From assembly GCA_037179385.1 (NCBI GenBank), contig CM074193.1:41882846-41946845 (forward strand): a stretch of DNA of 64,000 bases. The letters are read 5' to 3'. The notes below the pieces were generated by a model that saw only the letters and a list, made by a program, of their open reading frames with translations, was not told where the DNA came from and did not search any database. This document shows, one piece after another, positions 26,342-37,100 of the stretch; positions within the stretch are counted from its first letter, which is position 1, and each line of letters begins with the position of its first letter. The translations under genes were made by a program, and so were the position numbers. The DNA is from Holothuria scabra (taxonomy: Eukaryota; Echinodermata; Holothuroidea; Aspidochirotida; Holothuriidae).

Positions 26342-26716
26342 GTATTTGACCAATCAGATGATTAGTTATGTTTTACAGATAATTAGTGTAATATAAGTGG
26401 TTAATTAGAAAATCTCATGGTTGAATAAGGTTGTATTTGGTAAATAAAAGGCTAACAGTAGAATAGCAGTGAAAATCTGCACGAAATTACTTAAAGAGCA
26501 ATGGCGGTTATAGAAAAAAAAGTTTTCACTACTACGTAATCATGGGAGAAGATATTACAAAGTTCACGATTGAGTATGTTATTTTCAACTACACACTTTA
26601 CTGTTTACTTACCAAGTGCATCGTCGCTGGTGCCCCCAACCACTTTTGGAGGACAAACTGTGTATGTGTTAGCGTACTTTGTTAAATCTCCGTCTTAACC
26701 AAATCATGTAATTATA

Positions 26717-28340
26717 CAGTGGCGGAGCTGCCATATGGTCAGGGGGCGGTCCCCCCCCCCCCCCCCCGACTGACCAAAATCGTCTGTCGGCGCCCTATTT
26801 AGGTTTTTAACATACTTTACTCTTGCACCATTTTTGGCAAAAGACATCATTTAATAGCGTTGTTTTTAGGCCCAGATAACAAAATGATCAAACAGTCAGC
26901 AGTTACTGTACTATCTGCACTTTATTCTGATGAAAAGGGTCATCTTCTGTAATATAGAGATAGGTTTTGCCGAAACATAGCTTCATGCTTTATACGCACT
27001 AATGAATGTTGTCGCTGTGCTTACTTCATTGCTTCCACACCAAGCGTGATTATAAGCTTACAAAATACACAGACTGACATTAAATTTACCCTCCCGGCCA
27101 ATAAAAGATTTTGCAAAGAGCGCAACAATAATTGTAGCGCAAATAGTCCTCTTGTTGTCGGGATAATTGTAAATATAGACCTTAAAAAGTGTTTATAAAG
27201 ATACCAAAATGGCTTCCACAACATTTTTCAAAAATATTTGAAGAGAACATTCAGGTTAAAATAAAATGTTAAAAGAAACTGTTGTCATAGTGGTAATGGT
27301 TTAAGAGTTTTAAAGAGCAGTTTCCATTTTGCTTTTCTTAAAGTGACCATTCTCATGATAATTGGCTAGGCCAGGACACTGCACGATAATCCCATGAAAA
27401 TGTTTATTTCTGTACTTTCCTTGTCTCGAAAGCCAGGAAATTGCATCAAATAAGCTTAAATTTAGGCTACCTTTATTTATTATGAATTCGGTATCTAGAG
27501 AGCCAAGCAGATAGACCTCTTGGCTATTACTTTAAAGGGCCAAACCTCTCACCCCAACTACAATTCTGGTACCCTTGTACCGAAATTTTCAATTAGCTCA
27601 GTTCTTTGATTGACAGCTAATTTAAACAATTCAGAGTGCCAAAGCTTATATTTCGCAGCATGAACGGTACTGGGGATGTTTTGATTATATAAATTGAGTT
27701 TTTCTATACTCACCCTGAAGCAATAAACTGAGATTGTGTCTGGATGAGGATGAATATCAGACAATTGTGGGAGGGGCTTCAGTAAGAAGAATAGGAGAAT
27801 TGGTACTGTTTTGGGGTGAGAGAACTGGACCTTTAAATGTACTTAATGGCTATTTTAGAGTGGTCACATATCTTGATTTCCAGATGCCAAATATGTACAC
27901 CTAACGGTGATTAATTTCCATAATTTTTTCCGTCTGTAAGATTGCTTGCTGTTTAGCTCTAGCATGTTTAGTCTTTACCTTCACAAAGTAGCCCATTATT
28001 ACATTAAAATCTTAAATTGAGACCTGACAATAACACACAAAATATAATGACTGCCTTCATACTAGAATGTGAAAGAGAGGAGTAGAAACATGCACCTCCG
28101 CAGGTAGGGGAAATGGGGGGGACTTGCCATCCCCTGGAAAATGAAAAACCTGAAAAACGAAGAAAACCTGAAAAAACGAAGAAAAATCAACATCAGTGTT
28201 TCTTAATAGTTCACTCAGTGTTTCCCCTGTTTATATGCGGTGATCAGGCTTTAGAAATGTCATTTAAAGCGACTTTGAGGCAACTTGGGCCAAAATTTTC
28301 TTGCGCTCCGCGGCAACTCATGGTGGCGACCACCTAGCGT
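26717..28340 (-). mobile_element. hAT-type non-autonomous element, copy 2 (truncated, with nested MITE)
   Basis: Starts CAGTGGCGGAGCTGCC and is collinear with the reverse complement of the element at 59,863-61,459 (shared blocks include ACCAAAATCGTCTGTCGG, GGCCCAGATAACAAAATG and CCATTCTCATGATAA). It is interrupted at 27,536-27,832 by a TTAA-type MITE. The homology stops near 28,340, inside a GCGCTCCGCGGCAACTC segment, so about 270 bp including the far terminal repeat are missing. There is a 16-C run near the left end. No coding potential. Confidence 0.82.
27536..27832 (+). mobile_element. TTAA-flanked MITE, best copy
   Basis: TTAA at 27,532-27,535 is followed by AGGGCCAAACCTCTCACCCC. The other end reads TTGGGGTGAGAGAACTGGACCT, then TTAA at 27,833-27,836. 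The ends are imperfect inverted repeats of about 24 bp. The TTAA duplication points to mobilisation by a piggyBac-type transposase, which is an inference because none is in the window. It sits inside hAT copy 2; the uninterrupted site is visible near 60,690 in the other copy. Related copies are at 15,154 and at 59,776/61,468. Confidence 0.85.
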
Positions 28341-29010
28341 AATGATGTAGATCTACACACTGACTGCGGTATGATAAGCCTGTAAGTTGTAACGTTAGTG
28401 CCTACTGAAGGTCCCTAGCGAATCTCTCCAAACGCCAGGCCTCGGAACCAGTATTTTACGTTTAAAAAGAGAAAAAGAAACCCGAGAATATAGTATTTCT
28501 TCATTTATTCAAAAATCTTAAAAAACTCACTGATTAGGAGGCCTCTTGCGGTTCCCTTTTAGCCCTTGGGCCAACATTAATTTCACTTCCCAGCAGAAAC
28601 AGTACATCACTCAATGGAGCCATATCGCTACCGTTCGATCGTGTGCGTCTTCAAAGTCACATATTGAACTTTTTTGAAGAGCTCAACATGATTTTACTGA
28701 CAGTTACGGACGCACCTTACAAAAACTATCAACGTACATACATGTTTTACGTCTGTGCATACACAGTGTACGCAAGGTATAATAACTATGGTGCAATCCA
28801 TTTCACAGGCAGAAACTTGATGCCGACCGTCCGACGAAGCAAATGAATCAATCATCATTCGTGAGTGCAGGCACAGATTGAGCCTAGAAAACCTCCCTGC
28901 TTTTCCAATGAAATCCCAAGGAGAGGGCTCTCGATTCCCTAACGAAAATGTACACACTGTATTTAATTGTGTATTTACTGAAGAAAATGAAATATTGGCC
29001 TACACTGGGT
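28341..29010. other. No recognisable gene
   Basis: Unassigned DNA between two repeat blocks. The short frames at 28,643-28,846 (plus) and 28,694-28,957 (minus) have no motif I recognise. Confidence 0.4.
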
Positions 29011-29014
29011 AAAT

Positions 29015-29210
29015 GATCATGGGCGTCCGCAGAAATTTTTAAAAGGGGGGGGGGGCAAGGTCATTTATGGATGATTGAATTGTGTACACTAAGTACACTA
29101 TCTAAGTGGAGTGCAAGAAATTTGTGGCCTTACAAACCCTCCAGATAGCCGGAAACGAGTCTTGGCGAGTGTTCTAAGCTGCATGTACCCAGCCCTGAAA
29201 CAGGAATTTC
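29015..29210 (+). repeat. Repeat fragment with CATGGGCGTCCGCAG end
   Basis: CATGGGCGTCCGCAGAAATTT is followed by a G run. Then comes AAACCCTCCAGATAGCCGG and CTGCATGTACCCAGCCCTGAAA. The last two segments match 63,290-63,354. The CATGGGCGTCCGC end also appears in reverse near 33,401-33,415 and in altered form at about 60,066 and 60,360. Confidence 0.55.
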
Positions 29211-29619
29211 ATGTGTGTAATTTTTAGATTTTTAGAATTTTCAATGTGAAAAATTGTTTAAGAGAAATCTGCCTCTCGATCACGACCTATGTACGATAAA
29301 ACTTACAACTGTCAAACAGCCTATATAGGCCTACGTCCGTTACCTAATTATGAATCCCCCCCCATATTAACCTTGTTTATCCCAGTTACACCCGCGCGTC
29401 GCCACTTGAGATCAGCACGGGACCAAATCAAGACCAACACATTCATCAATAGTCGCATGCTTTATGCACACTACATAACTGACAACTGGCTAGTACAATT
29501 TTGGCATAGTTTTTACAATTACAAATTTCCAATAGATACCACAAATGATGGTCCCCAAATTACAATTTCACTATTCAGCATACCATTTTCTCTTTTGCTA
29601 TTCCTGGTCAAATGTCCGC

Positions 29620-29870
29620 ATCAAGGGCGGATACAAGGAAATTTGTGTTCTTTTTTTTTTGGGGGGGGCACAACTCAGCTTGCGACCAAGACGTCTTACA
29701 TAATATCAGGGGATGACGTACACAAATATTTTTGGGGGAGAGGGGCATGAGAAGTGACTGACTGCCCGAAAGACTATCTAAGCGGAGCGCCACCGTCAGT
29801 TGGCGCGGAGCGTACAAACAATTTTGATACAATCTCAGATACCCGGAAATTGCATCTGCCAGGCTTGAAA
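29620..29870 (+). repeat. hAT-like end and GCGCCAC/TTGGCGCGGAGCG module
   Basis: AAGGGCGGATACAAGG resembles the CAGGGGCGGATCCAGG ends of hAT-like MITEs. About 150 bp on, GCGCCACCGTCAGTTGGCGC (a hairpin) is followed by GGAGCG and ACAATTTTGA. This module recurs near 28,300, 60,130 and 63,241. Confidence 0.5.
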
Positions 29871-30711
29871 GTAGATTTTAAGCAGTTGTTAGTTCTGAGC
29901 TTTCCTTTGCAATATAATCTTCATTTAAATAAAAAGAAATTGATCAAATTGCAAAATGATCAGAAAGTTACCAAATAAAATGTACTGGCTCCTTTACAGG
30001 GAGGTGTGACATTTTATCATTTTCTGTGTCGCAAAGGAGAATCTCCATTAATAGAATAGACCAGAACCAATTTTTTTTTCATATGTTAAAGACGAACATA
30101 ATCTAAGCTTTCTGGTGAAGTTTTCATTCATTTCCGGATATTAGCAACTGAAGTTGACACATTTTCTACAAAAAGTAAACTTGAACCAAGCAGATGCGAT
30201 GTCATGTATTCATGTTGATGGTCAATGTTTTGCTTTGTTTTTTATTTATTTTTGATCCTGCTGTTTGACCTTGAATTGATTAGGGATGCTATCTTGCCCC
30301 TAAGGCAAATTAAGTTTCTAATCTTCCATTGCTCGGAATGCACTGATGGTAACAACATATCACAGTTAAGTTATATAAATATGGTGTTATATTTTAGAGA
30401 AAACAACAGAACATTGTCCATCAATGCGAACAAATGACATCACGCCTACTTGTTGCAAGTTCACTCTTTGTAGAAAATATGTCAACTTCAACTCTAATGA
30501 TATGTCGAGAACCAAACATGGGAAATGAGTACAAATTTCACCGCTAAGCAATTCCTAGAATATGTTCCTCTTCAAAATATCAAACATAAATTTGGTTCAA
30601 GACATTTTTTGTTTCTAGGAACTGCACACCCCCTGAAAATTAATTGAAATCATGACTTTTCGAATCACATTAACTCATATGACCAGTGGTCGAATGAGCC
30701 TGTAAACCTGA
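29871..30711. other. No recognisable gene
   Basis: AT-rich DNA. The 70-codon frame at 30,225-30,437 starts with a hydrophobic stretch but has no other support. Confidence 0.4.
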
Positions 30712-32978
30712 ACCGGCCGCACAGAAGCTACTACTCGGGCTGCACCGGAACCAAAATTTGGATCCGGCCGGAACCGGAACCTGCCGAAAATCTTTTAGAG
30801 TTCCGGCCGGAACCAGTATTTTGGATGCATTGTTTAATGCCTGTAATAAATTTATGTTACTAACTAGAAAGGGATAACCTTCATCACTAACGTCTACACC
30901 GTATGAAGCTGACTTGTAGCAGGTTTAAGCTTTTAAAACCAGAAAGGCTCAGTGATTCCTTGCCATTGAAATTTTGTTTTTTTTTTTTCAAATAGACAGT
31001 ATTTCATAAAACAGCCACATACAGTAGTATGTACCGAATATATTCAACCTTCCTACATAGAGATGTCATGTTAATCAGAATCGAAGATGTGGACCCTCTG
31101 ACACCTCTGATGACCTTTGACCTCAAAAAAGTAGGATCCTGTTCACTACAATATATCACATCCACACACTATGAATGAAATTTAGCACTATTCAAGACTC
31201 CCAACTTGAAATATTGAGTAAACATGGTATTGAGATGGTGACCTTGTATTACCTATGACCACGGCCACCACAAACAAAAGGAATCAACTACTAAATATGA
31301 GCCATCTGCATGTCAAGTATGAGGAACCTATAAGTTAATAAAAATGTACATTTGAAATATATAAAGAAAGGGGAGTGCAGTCATGGCTGTACTGGACCGG
31401 GACGCTGCACCCCCCCCCTCTCCATTGGTCAAAACCTTGCTTAATCAGGCAGACTTCGGGCCGGGCCCCAGTCGGGAAGAAATGATTATGTCCTGGTTGG
31501 GGATATGGAGTCGGACAAAAGTAACCGCCCCTCTGAGAGAAAGCCTGGGTCCCATATGGCCATTAGTGCAATAATAAATTTATGCTCAGTCTCAGGGTAC
31601 TTCTTTTCTAATCAAGCATGGATGTCATCTTTAACCTTTTGAATCCTTTTGAATTGTCGACTTGTTAGTGCATGAAATGACAAAGTTGGGTATTTGATGT
31701 GAAAAGCATTAGAAACTAACGTTTGTCTCAATTCACATCAAATTCGATCAAAACTTTACCATTTTACAGTGCAATTTCTGATTTGCACATAATCATGCAT
31801 ACATATGAGCTCAATATATTGTAATGTTTAGGGGAGGACATGCCATATGGCTTAGGTTATCATTTGTTTTTGCAACCTTTTTTAAAGGACAATCATAAGA
31901 TTAGTTTGTCCTGCAGGTTGTCGTCAGTGTATCAATTACGAAATAGTTAAGTATTTAATGAGTAATTAAGAAATAATTAGTATAGGGCTAATAAAAGAAA
32001 TGTCAGCATTGTGCAACACTCCACATCATTATTTTAGCATTTACAAGTTTCTTCAAAAACATTCAAACTTTGAAGAGAACCGTCCAAAATACAGACATAA
32101 TTGCAACTGATTTTTCCTTAGGAAAGCTAATTCCCTAACTGCCAAGTGGAATCAGAAGTTTTGTTGACATATCAAGCTACCTTTCAGCTTTAAAACTTTT
32201 TCTTTAAATTGAAAATAAGGAAGTATTGTGTTGCCATTACTCTTCACATGTTCAACATAATGTAAATATCACATGGACACTTTTGACATAGAAGAATAAA
32301 GTTGGGTACAATAGCTCTGAATGCTCATTAAAGTTAAAGACCTCAGTTCACACATAAAGAAGTACGACTGTTGCATATCTGTTAAAAGTACCCTGGACTC
32401 TGAAACAGCATTTACCAATACTCTTTCTGCAAACTATTCATTATTTGAATGAAACTTCATAGCAAGACTGATATACAGTTAAAAAAGCTTAATACTGTTC
32501 CTTAAAATTAAGGGAGAGCATTGCATCTCATCCCTCAGTTATAAAGATAAATCAATTGGTCGAGAGTTCTCTCAGTAAACAAGCCAAAAACTGCATGAAG
32601 TGCAACCTCAAATTGATTTCTTTACTGCTATCATATGTAGAACTACACATGTAATAGTTTTAACAGTTAGTTAAACAAAAAAGGAACTGGAAAGAAAACT
32701 CTCTTTTTTTTTTTTTTCATTTGCCTTGTAATTATTTAAATCAAAGTTTGCAAGTATGTGACTTGAAGCAAGTATAAAGTTCCGGCCAGGTACTTTTAAA
32801 TGGATCCGGCCGGAACCGGAACTTAGCAAAATCTTGGTTCCGGCCGGATGTTCCGCCCGGATCGTAGTTCCGGTGCAGCCCTAGCTACTACAGCGCTACC
32901 AGCACCAATAACAGTACGGTACTAATTCAGTACTTCTATTAGTGCTGGTAGCGCTATCGACGCTTCTGGGCGGCCGGT
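30712..32978. mobile_element. Palindromic MITE split by a hAT-type insertion
   Basis: With 30,735-32,891 removed (the insertion plus one copy of its target duplication), the outer bases join as a near-perfect palindrome of about 120 bp. ACCGGCCGCACAGAAG, GCTACTAC and AGCGCTACCAGCACCAATA on the left pair with TATTAGTGCTGGTAGCGCT, CGCTTCTGGGCGGCCGGT on the right. The pairing was built before the hAT insertion divided it. Non-coding, mobilised in trans if at all. Confidence 0.75.
30735..32883. mobile_element. hAT-type non-autonomous element with 8-bp target duplication
   Basis: Flanked by GCTACTAC at 30,727-30,734 and again at 32,884-32,891, an exact 8-bp duplication. The left end reads TCGGGCTGCACCGGAAC; the right end, reverse complemented, reads TAGGGCTGCACCGGAAC. 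Both subterminal parts hold repeated TCCGGCCGGAACC blocks. The TAGGG end and 8-bp duplication fit the hAT superfamily. The 2.1 kb interior is AT-rich and has no transposase frame, so it is non-autonomous. Confidence 0.88.
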
Positions 32979-33600
32979 ACTGGGCTAAAATTTTGATACA
33001 ATTACGAACTATATCCTTGACAATTACGCATTAGTTTATACTTTATAAATAATATATGACATTTGTATGAGATAGAAGGCTGGGATAGTTTGCTCAAATT
33101 AAGGAAAAGGCTACTTTTTGTTCATATCATATCGAATTACGTTATTTTTGTAAAATTAAAGAGCATGCTTTGGAAACGTTTTTTGTGGAGGGGGGAATTA
33201 AGTGCCCCCCCCCCCCCTTCGTGCCCCAATGGCGAGCCGTTAATGGTCCGCATATTTCGGGAGAAAAAACTAACGCTGTGAGTGAAGATATGTTGATGAT
33301 TAATTTTAATTTTTTTTATTTTAATTTCAAATTAATTTTTTCACGTTTGATTTTCCAGAGGGGAGGGGGTGCAAGTCCCCCCTTGCCACCCCCCCCCCTT
33401 GCGGACGCCCATGTTAATGAAACCTCACCAATATAAAGCAAAGTGCATAGTTCTTAACTTCTTACAATTTAAAGACTGTTCGTGCCGTGACGTTGCTACT
33501 TGAGAAAGCAACATAGACACCCCAGTAGATTAATGGCGGTGTGGGGTGAAACTGATATCTGAGTTTCTTGCATGATCCGTGCTTTCATTGTGTTCACACT
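32979..33600. repeat. Fragments of CATGGGCGTCCGC-type repeats
   Basis: Around 33,185-33,240 and 33,355-33,415, G and C runs alternate with T-rich DNA. The block ends GCGGACGCCCATG, the reverse complement of the end at 29,019. The interior TTAATTTTAATTTTTTTTATT and the GGGGAGGG part resemble 60,260-60,350. The left end is not defined. Confidence 0.5.
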
Positions 33601-33830
33601 GCTTGAAAAGCAAATAAAACAAATCACAAGCTTGACTGACCTGTTAGCTAACCTTAAAGATTACGTAACTTTTTGTCTATTGGTGTCTGTTACTGTTAAT
33701 CAATTAATCAGATGTGAAATGTGACTGACTATATCATGTGTGCGTGTAGTGAGCTTAATTTTCCTCTCTGAAGCTAAAAGAAGTAACCAAGCAAAGAAGA
33801 GGATGTAACAAAAAGTAAGAAGAACGTCTC
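33600..33830 (+). repeat. Dispersed repeat shared with 12,690-12,920
   Basis: CTGACTGACCTGTTAGCTAAC, AATCAATTAATCAGATG and GTAACAAAAAGTAAG occur here in the same order as on the minus strand at 12,690-12,920. Short repeat family of unknown class. Confidence 0.65.
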
Positions 33831-33892
33831 ATCATGTATTTTGATAGTCTTTCGAATAACTGGGCAATGTAGATTCCCTTTTGAGATAGGTT

Positions 33893-34092
33893 CTACAATC
33901 GCCGCCAAAACAAATGAAACAAAATCCCTACGTAGCAGATGTTTCATTGCCTTTTATCCATCTCACATGGTCGCCGCTCTTCCCCTTTCCCCCACTTCAA
34001 TGTTGGATGGGAAAAACTGACCAGTCCTGAGTAAAACAACATTGAAACGGGGGAAAGGGGTTTGTTTCATTTACTTTTGGCGGCGATTGTAG
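33893..34092. mobile_element. MITE with about 35-bp inverted repeats, 200 bp
   Basis: Begins CTACAATCGCCGCCAAAAC and ends TTTTGGCGGCGATTGTAG. Inner parts AAATGAAACAAA and TTTGTTTCATTT also pair. The centre is C/T-rich. Flanks (AGATAGGTT and ATAGATGG) are similar but give no certain target duplication. Non-coding. Confidence 0.8.
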
Positions 34093-34160
34093 ATAGATGG
34101 TTGGCACATGTTGCCTCATCTCTCAACAGTTAACTATAAGGAGGCTTCACTTCCGTTTAT

Positions 34161-37100
34161 AGACCGGCAGCCCAGTGACTTGGGGGTAGATGAACTAGGT
34201 ACCAATAACGAAGTATATCACCATGAAGCGAGTCACCTGGGATGTTCAGATATGTGAGTCTGCCGTGCACCATCCGTTGCTAGTAGGTCTGGCGGCCATT
34301 TTTCAAAATGGCGGCCATGTTTTAGTAGGCACCATTATGTTTGATAATAAAACTTTGATACAACCTTCTACCAAAATATGTAAGGTGTCATATGAAAGAC
34401 AATTACATTTCCTTTCCAATGGTACCATATTTGATGGATATTGTGCAGAATTAAGTTACACTTTGGGGCAAAAAGTGTAAATTTTAGCCAATTTTTCTCG
34501 AGATTTAAATTACATTAATTTACATATTTCTTCATATTTTATACAAATCTCAAGATAATGTATTGAAACTTTCCTAAAAATGTTTCTTATAAATAGGTAC
34601 TATTGTGTCAAAATAAGAAGGTTATTGCTTTTTAAAAAAGTTACAGTCTTTCAAAGTTAACAATTTGAAATTTCAGAAAAAGAATTTTGTACCTAAAATA
34701 GTATCTCGCATTTCGCATCAAGTCAAACAGTACAACTGATTGGGCCCAAATACAACCAATATTGTACACTTTGGGTTTTAAATATAACATTCAGGATTGT
34801 GATTACAAGATACATGCTTGTGTTGATTTTCAGACATCTTGTATCAAATCCAAGATGGCCGCCATCGGTCAATGCACTTTTGGCCCATTTTTCTTGAATT
34901 CCAGCATTTAATGCTCATTTTCGATTAGAACAACGGCGGTATTTGGTCAAATGGCACCAGAAGATACAACCCAGGACAAGACAAGGGCACTCTTTCCTAC
35001 ACACATAACTTGTAAATCAAGATGGCGGCTAGGGGTCAATGTACTATTTTCTCCTTATATCTATCTTTGATTCAGAATTTTCGATCAAGAAAGAAATGAC
35101 CACTCGTTTTTTTGTGCATTGGGATGCAATCTTCAGCAGTCCTAAACTTTGTTAAGTACATTTTGTATCTATTCTAAGGTGGTACTTAACGTTCAATTGA
35201 TTTAGGCACTCCCATCACTCCACCACCCCACACCTTTCCTCGACATTTACCCTATAGGGGCATAACTAGCTAAACCAATTTCATTGCTCACTTCGACAAC
35301 TTTCAGATATATAAGTAGTGTTTGGACAAAACATGGGCAATTAGAGCATAAATCCGACATGAATAGAATACAGTGTTAATTAATTCCACTATTTGTTTAT
35401 ATATGTTGTTTCTGTGCCAAGATGGTGGCTAGGGGTCAATGCACTTCTTACGATTCTTCTCATTTCTACATTTGTGTGGAAATTCCATATCAAGAAAGCA
35501 ATAACAACCTGTCACATAGTGCAACGAATGCATTCCACAGGATGTCTAAAGTTTGTTGCAGGAGCAAATTATATCGATTTTAAGATGGTGATCATAGGTC
35601 AATTAACTTTCACCCCTGTTTTGTGGAATTAGCTCATAATGGGGGCAGTACTAGCCTAACCAAGTTAATATTCCATTGCTATGGTTTTCAGAAACTTTCA
35701 ATGTATTTACAGGGGATATATGTGACATAAGCAGAATAACCATTACCAATACTGGGGATACATCCTTAAGTACAGTCACTTCTCCATTCTATACATGGCT
35801 TCTGTTCCAAGATGGCGGTTTGGTGTCAATGTACTCATTTAAGGAGTAGAACAGGCCACCAGAGTACAAATTTGACAGACTGTAAAATTTATCTTCTCCG
35901 AACGATTTTGTTTTATTTAACTTTGTCTAGTTTGGTGTGATGAATTTGAAATAGTCGGGTTTCATTAATCACTGTACTCTATCATGGGAAGTCGCCATTT
36001 TGAATTTCAAAATAATAGACTTTATTTATTTTCTGACCCGTAATAGATTCTGCAATGTTAGTTTCAATCTTTTTATCACCTCATTTGACCAAGTTTGAGA
36101 TGAGGTAGATTAGTTTATATAGAAGATAGAAGATTTTCAAATAATCTTGGACTGTTAAATGGACTAGAGCTGAATACACAGAAGTGAAAACTTCCGAAGA
36201 ACTATAGATATTACTGAAAAGAAGATTTCTATTAATACTTTTCTTTTTTTTGATTCCGCAAAGTATATTTCTACAATAAGCATAGGTGGGAAAAACCAAA
36301 TCGTCCGCAAAAAACAATGGCATCCTGATGGTAGGTGGTCCAATACCACTAACATATTATGGACGGATCAAAACATGTTCTAACACAATCCCTAGAGCTC
36401 ATTACATGCCTTTTGAATCTAAAAATGTTTCGTTAGCTAGTTCGGTGTCACAGTAACTATATTAGAGGCCTAATTTGTCGTTACTGTTACTATATTGAGC
36501 AAGAAACATCCAACGGGCTTGATGAATGCCATGTGAACCCAGCAAAGTATTGTCAACCATGAGGAGTCATCAAAACTATATTGGAGACCTAATTTTTCGT
36601 AATTTTGACTTTACAGCAAGTGTGGTTTCTAACATTGCATTACTTGACTTTTGCATGATTCCTTACCCTTTATGTAGTAAATATAGATTCAGGGTAATTG
36701 TTATGTCATTATTGGTGTTTTAACACTTATTATTTTGTCACAAAAAAAGTATTGCTGTCTTAGTTATAATAATCACTGTAAGTAAACTTGATAATATGAT
36801 GACTTAAAAAAGCTTGTTCCCGTGGTTTCGTAAGTTATCTGTAGAAAATCCTTTCAAAATAGTATTTTTATCTCATTACTTTAACTTTATAGGTTGTTGT
36901 TTGAATTTGAATGTCAATATCTTCACACGTTTGAGTTAAAAATTGACATAAGTTTCAATCATATATTATGGAGCTTTAGTAAGGGAGGTGGTAATAACAA
37001 CTCCCTGCTGTAATGAAATGTTTCTTTTAACGTTAGATTGTATTTCTGATTCAATGAGAGAATAAATTTTTACAGTGATTTAGGGAAAGTTGGGCTTTGA

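Noticed and set aside
29289..29750. 153-codon plus-strand frame
   Set aside because: It runs into a T/G homopolymer and a hAT-like end, shows no domain, and looks like open frame by chance.
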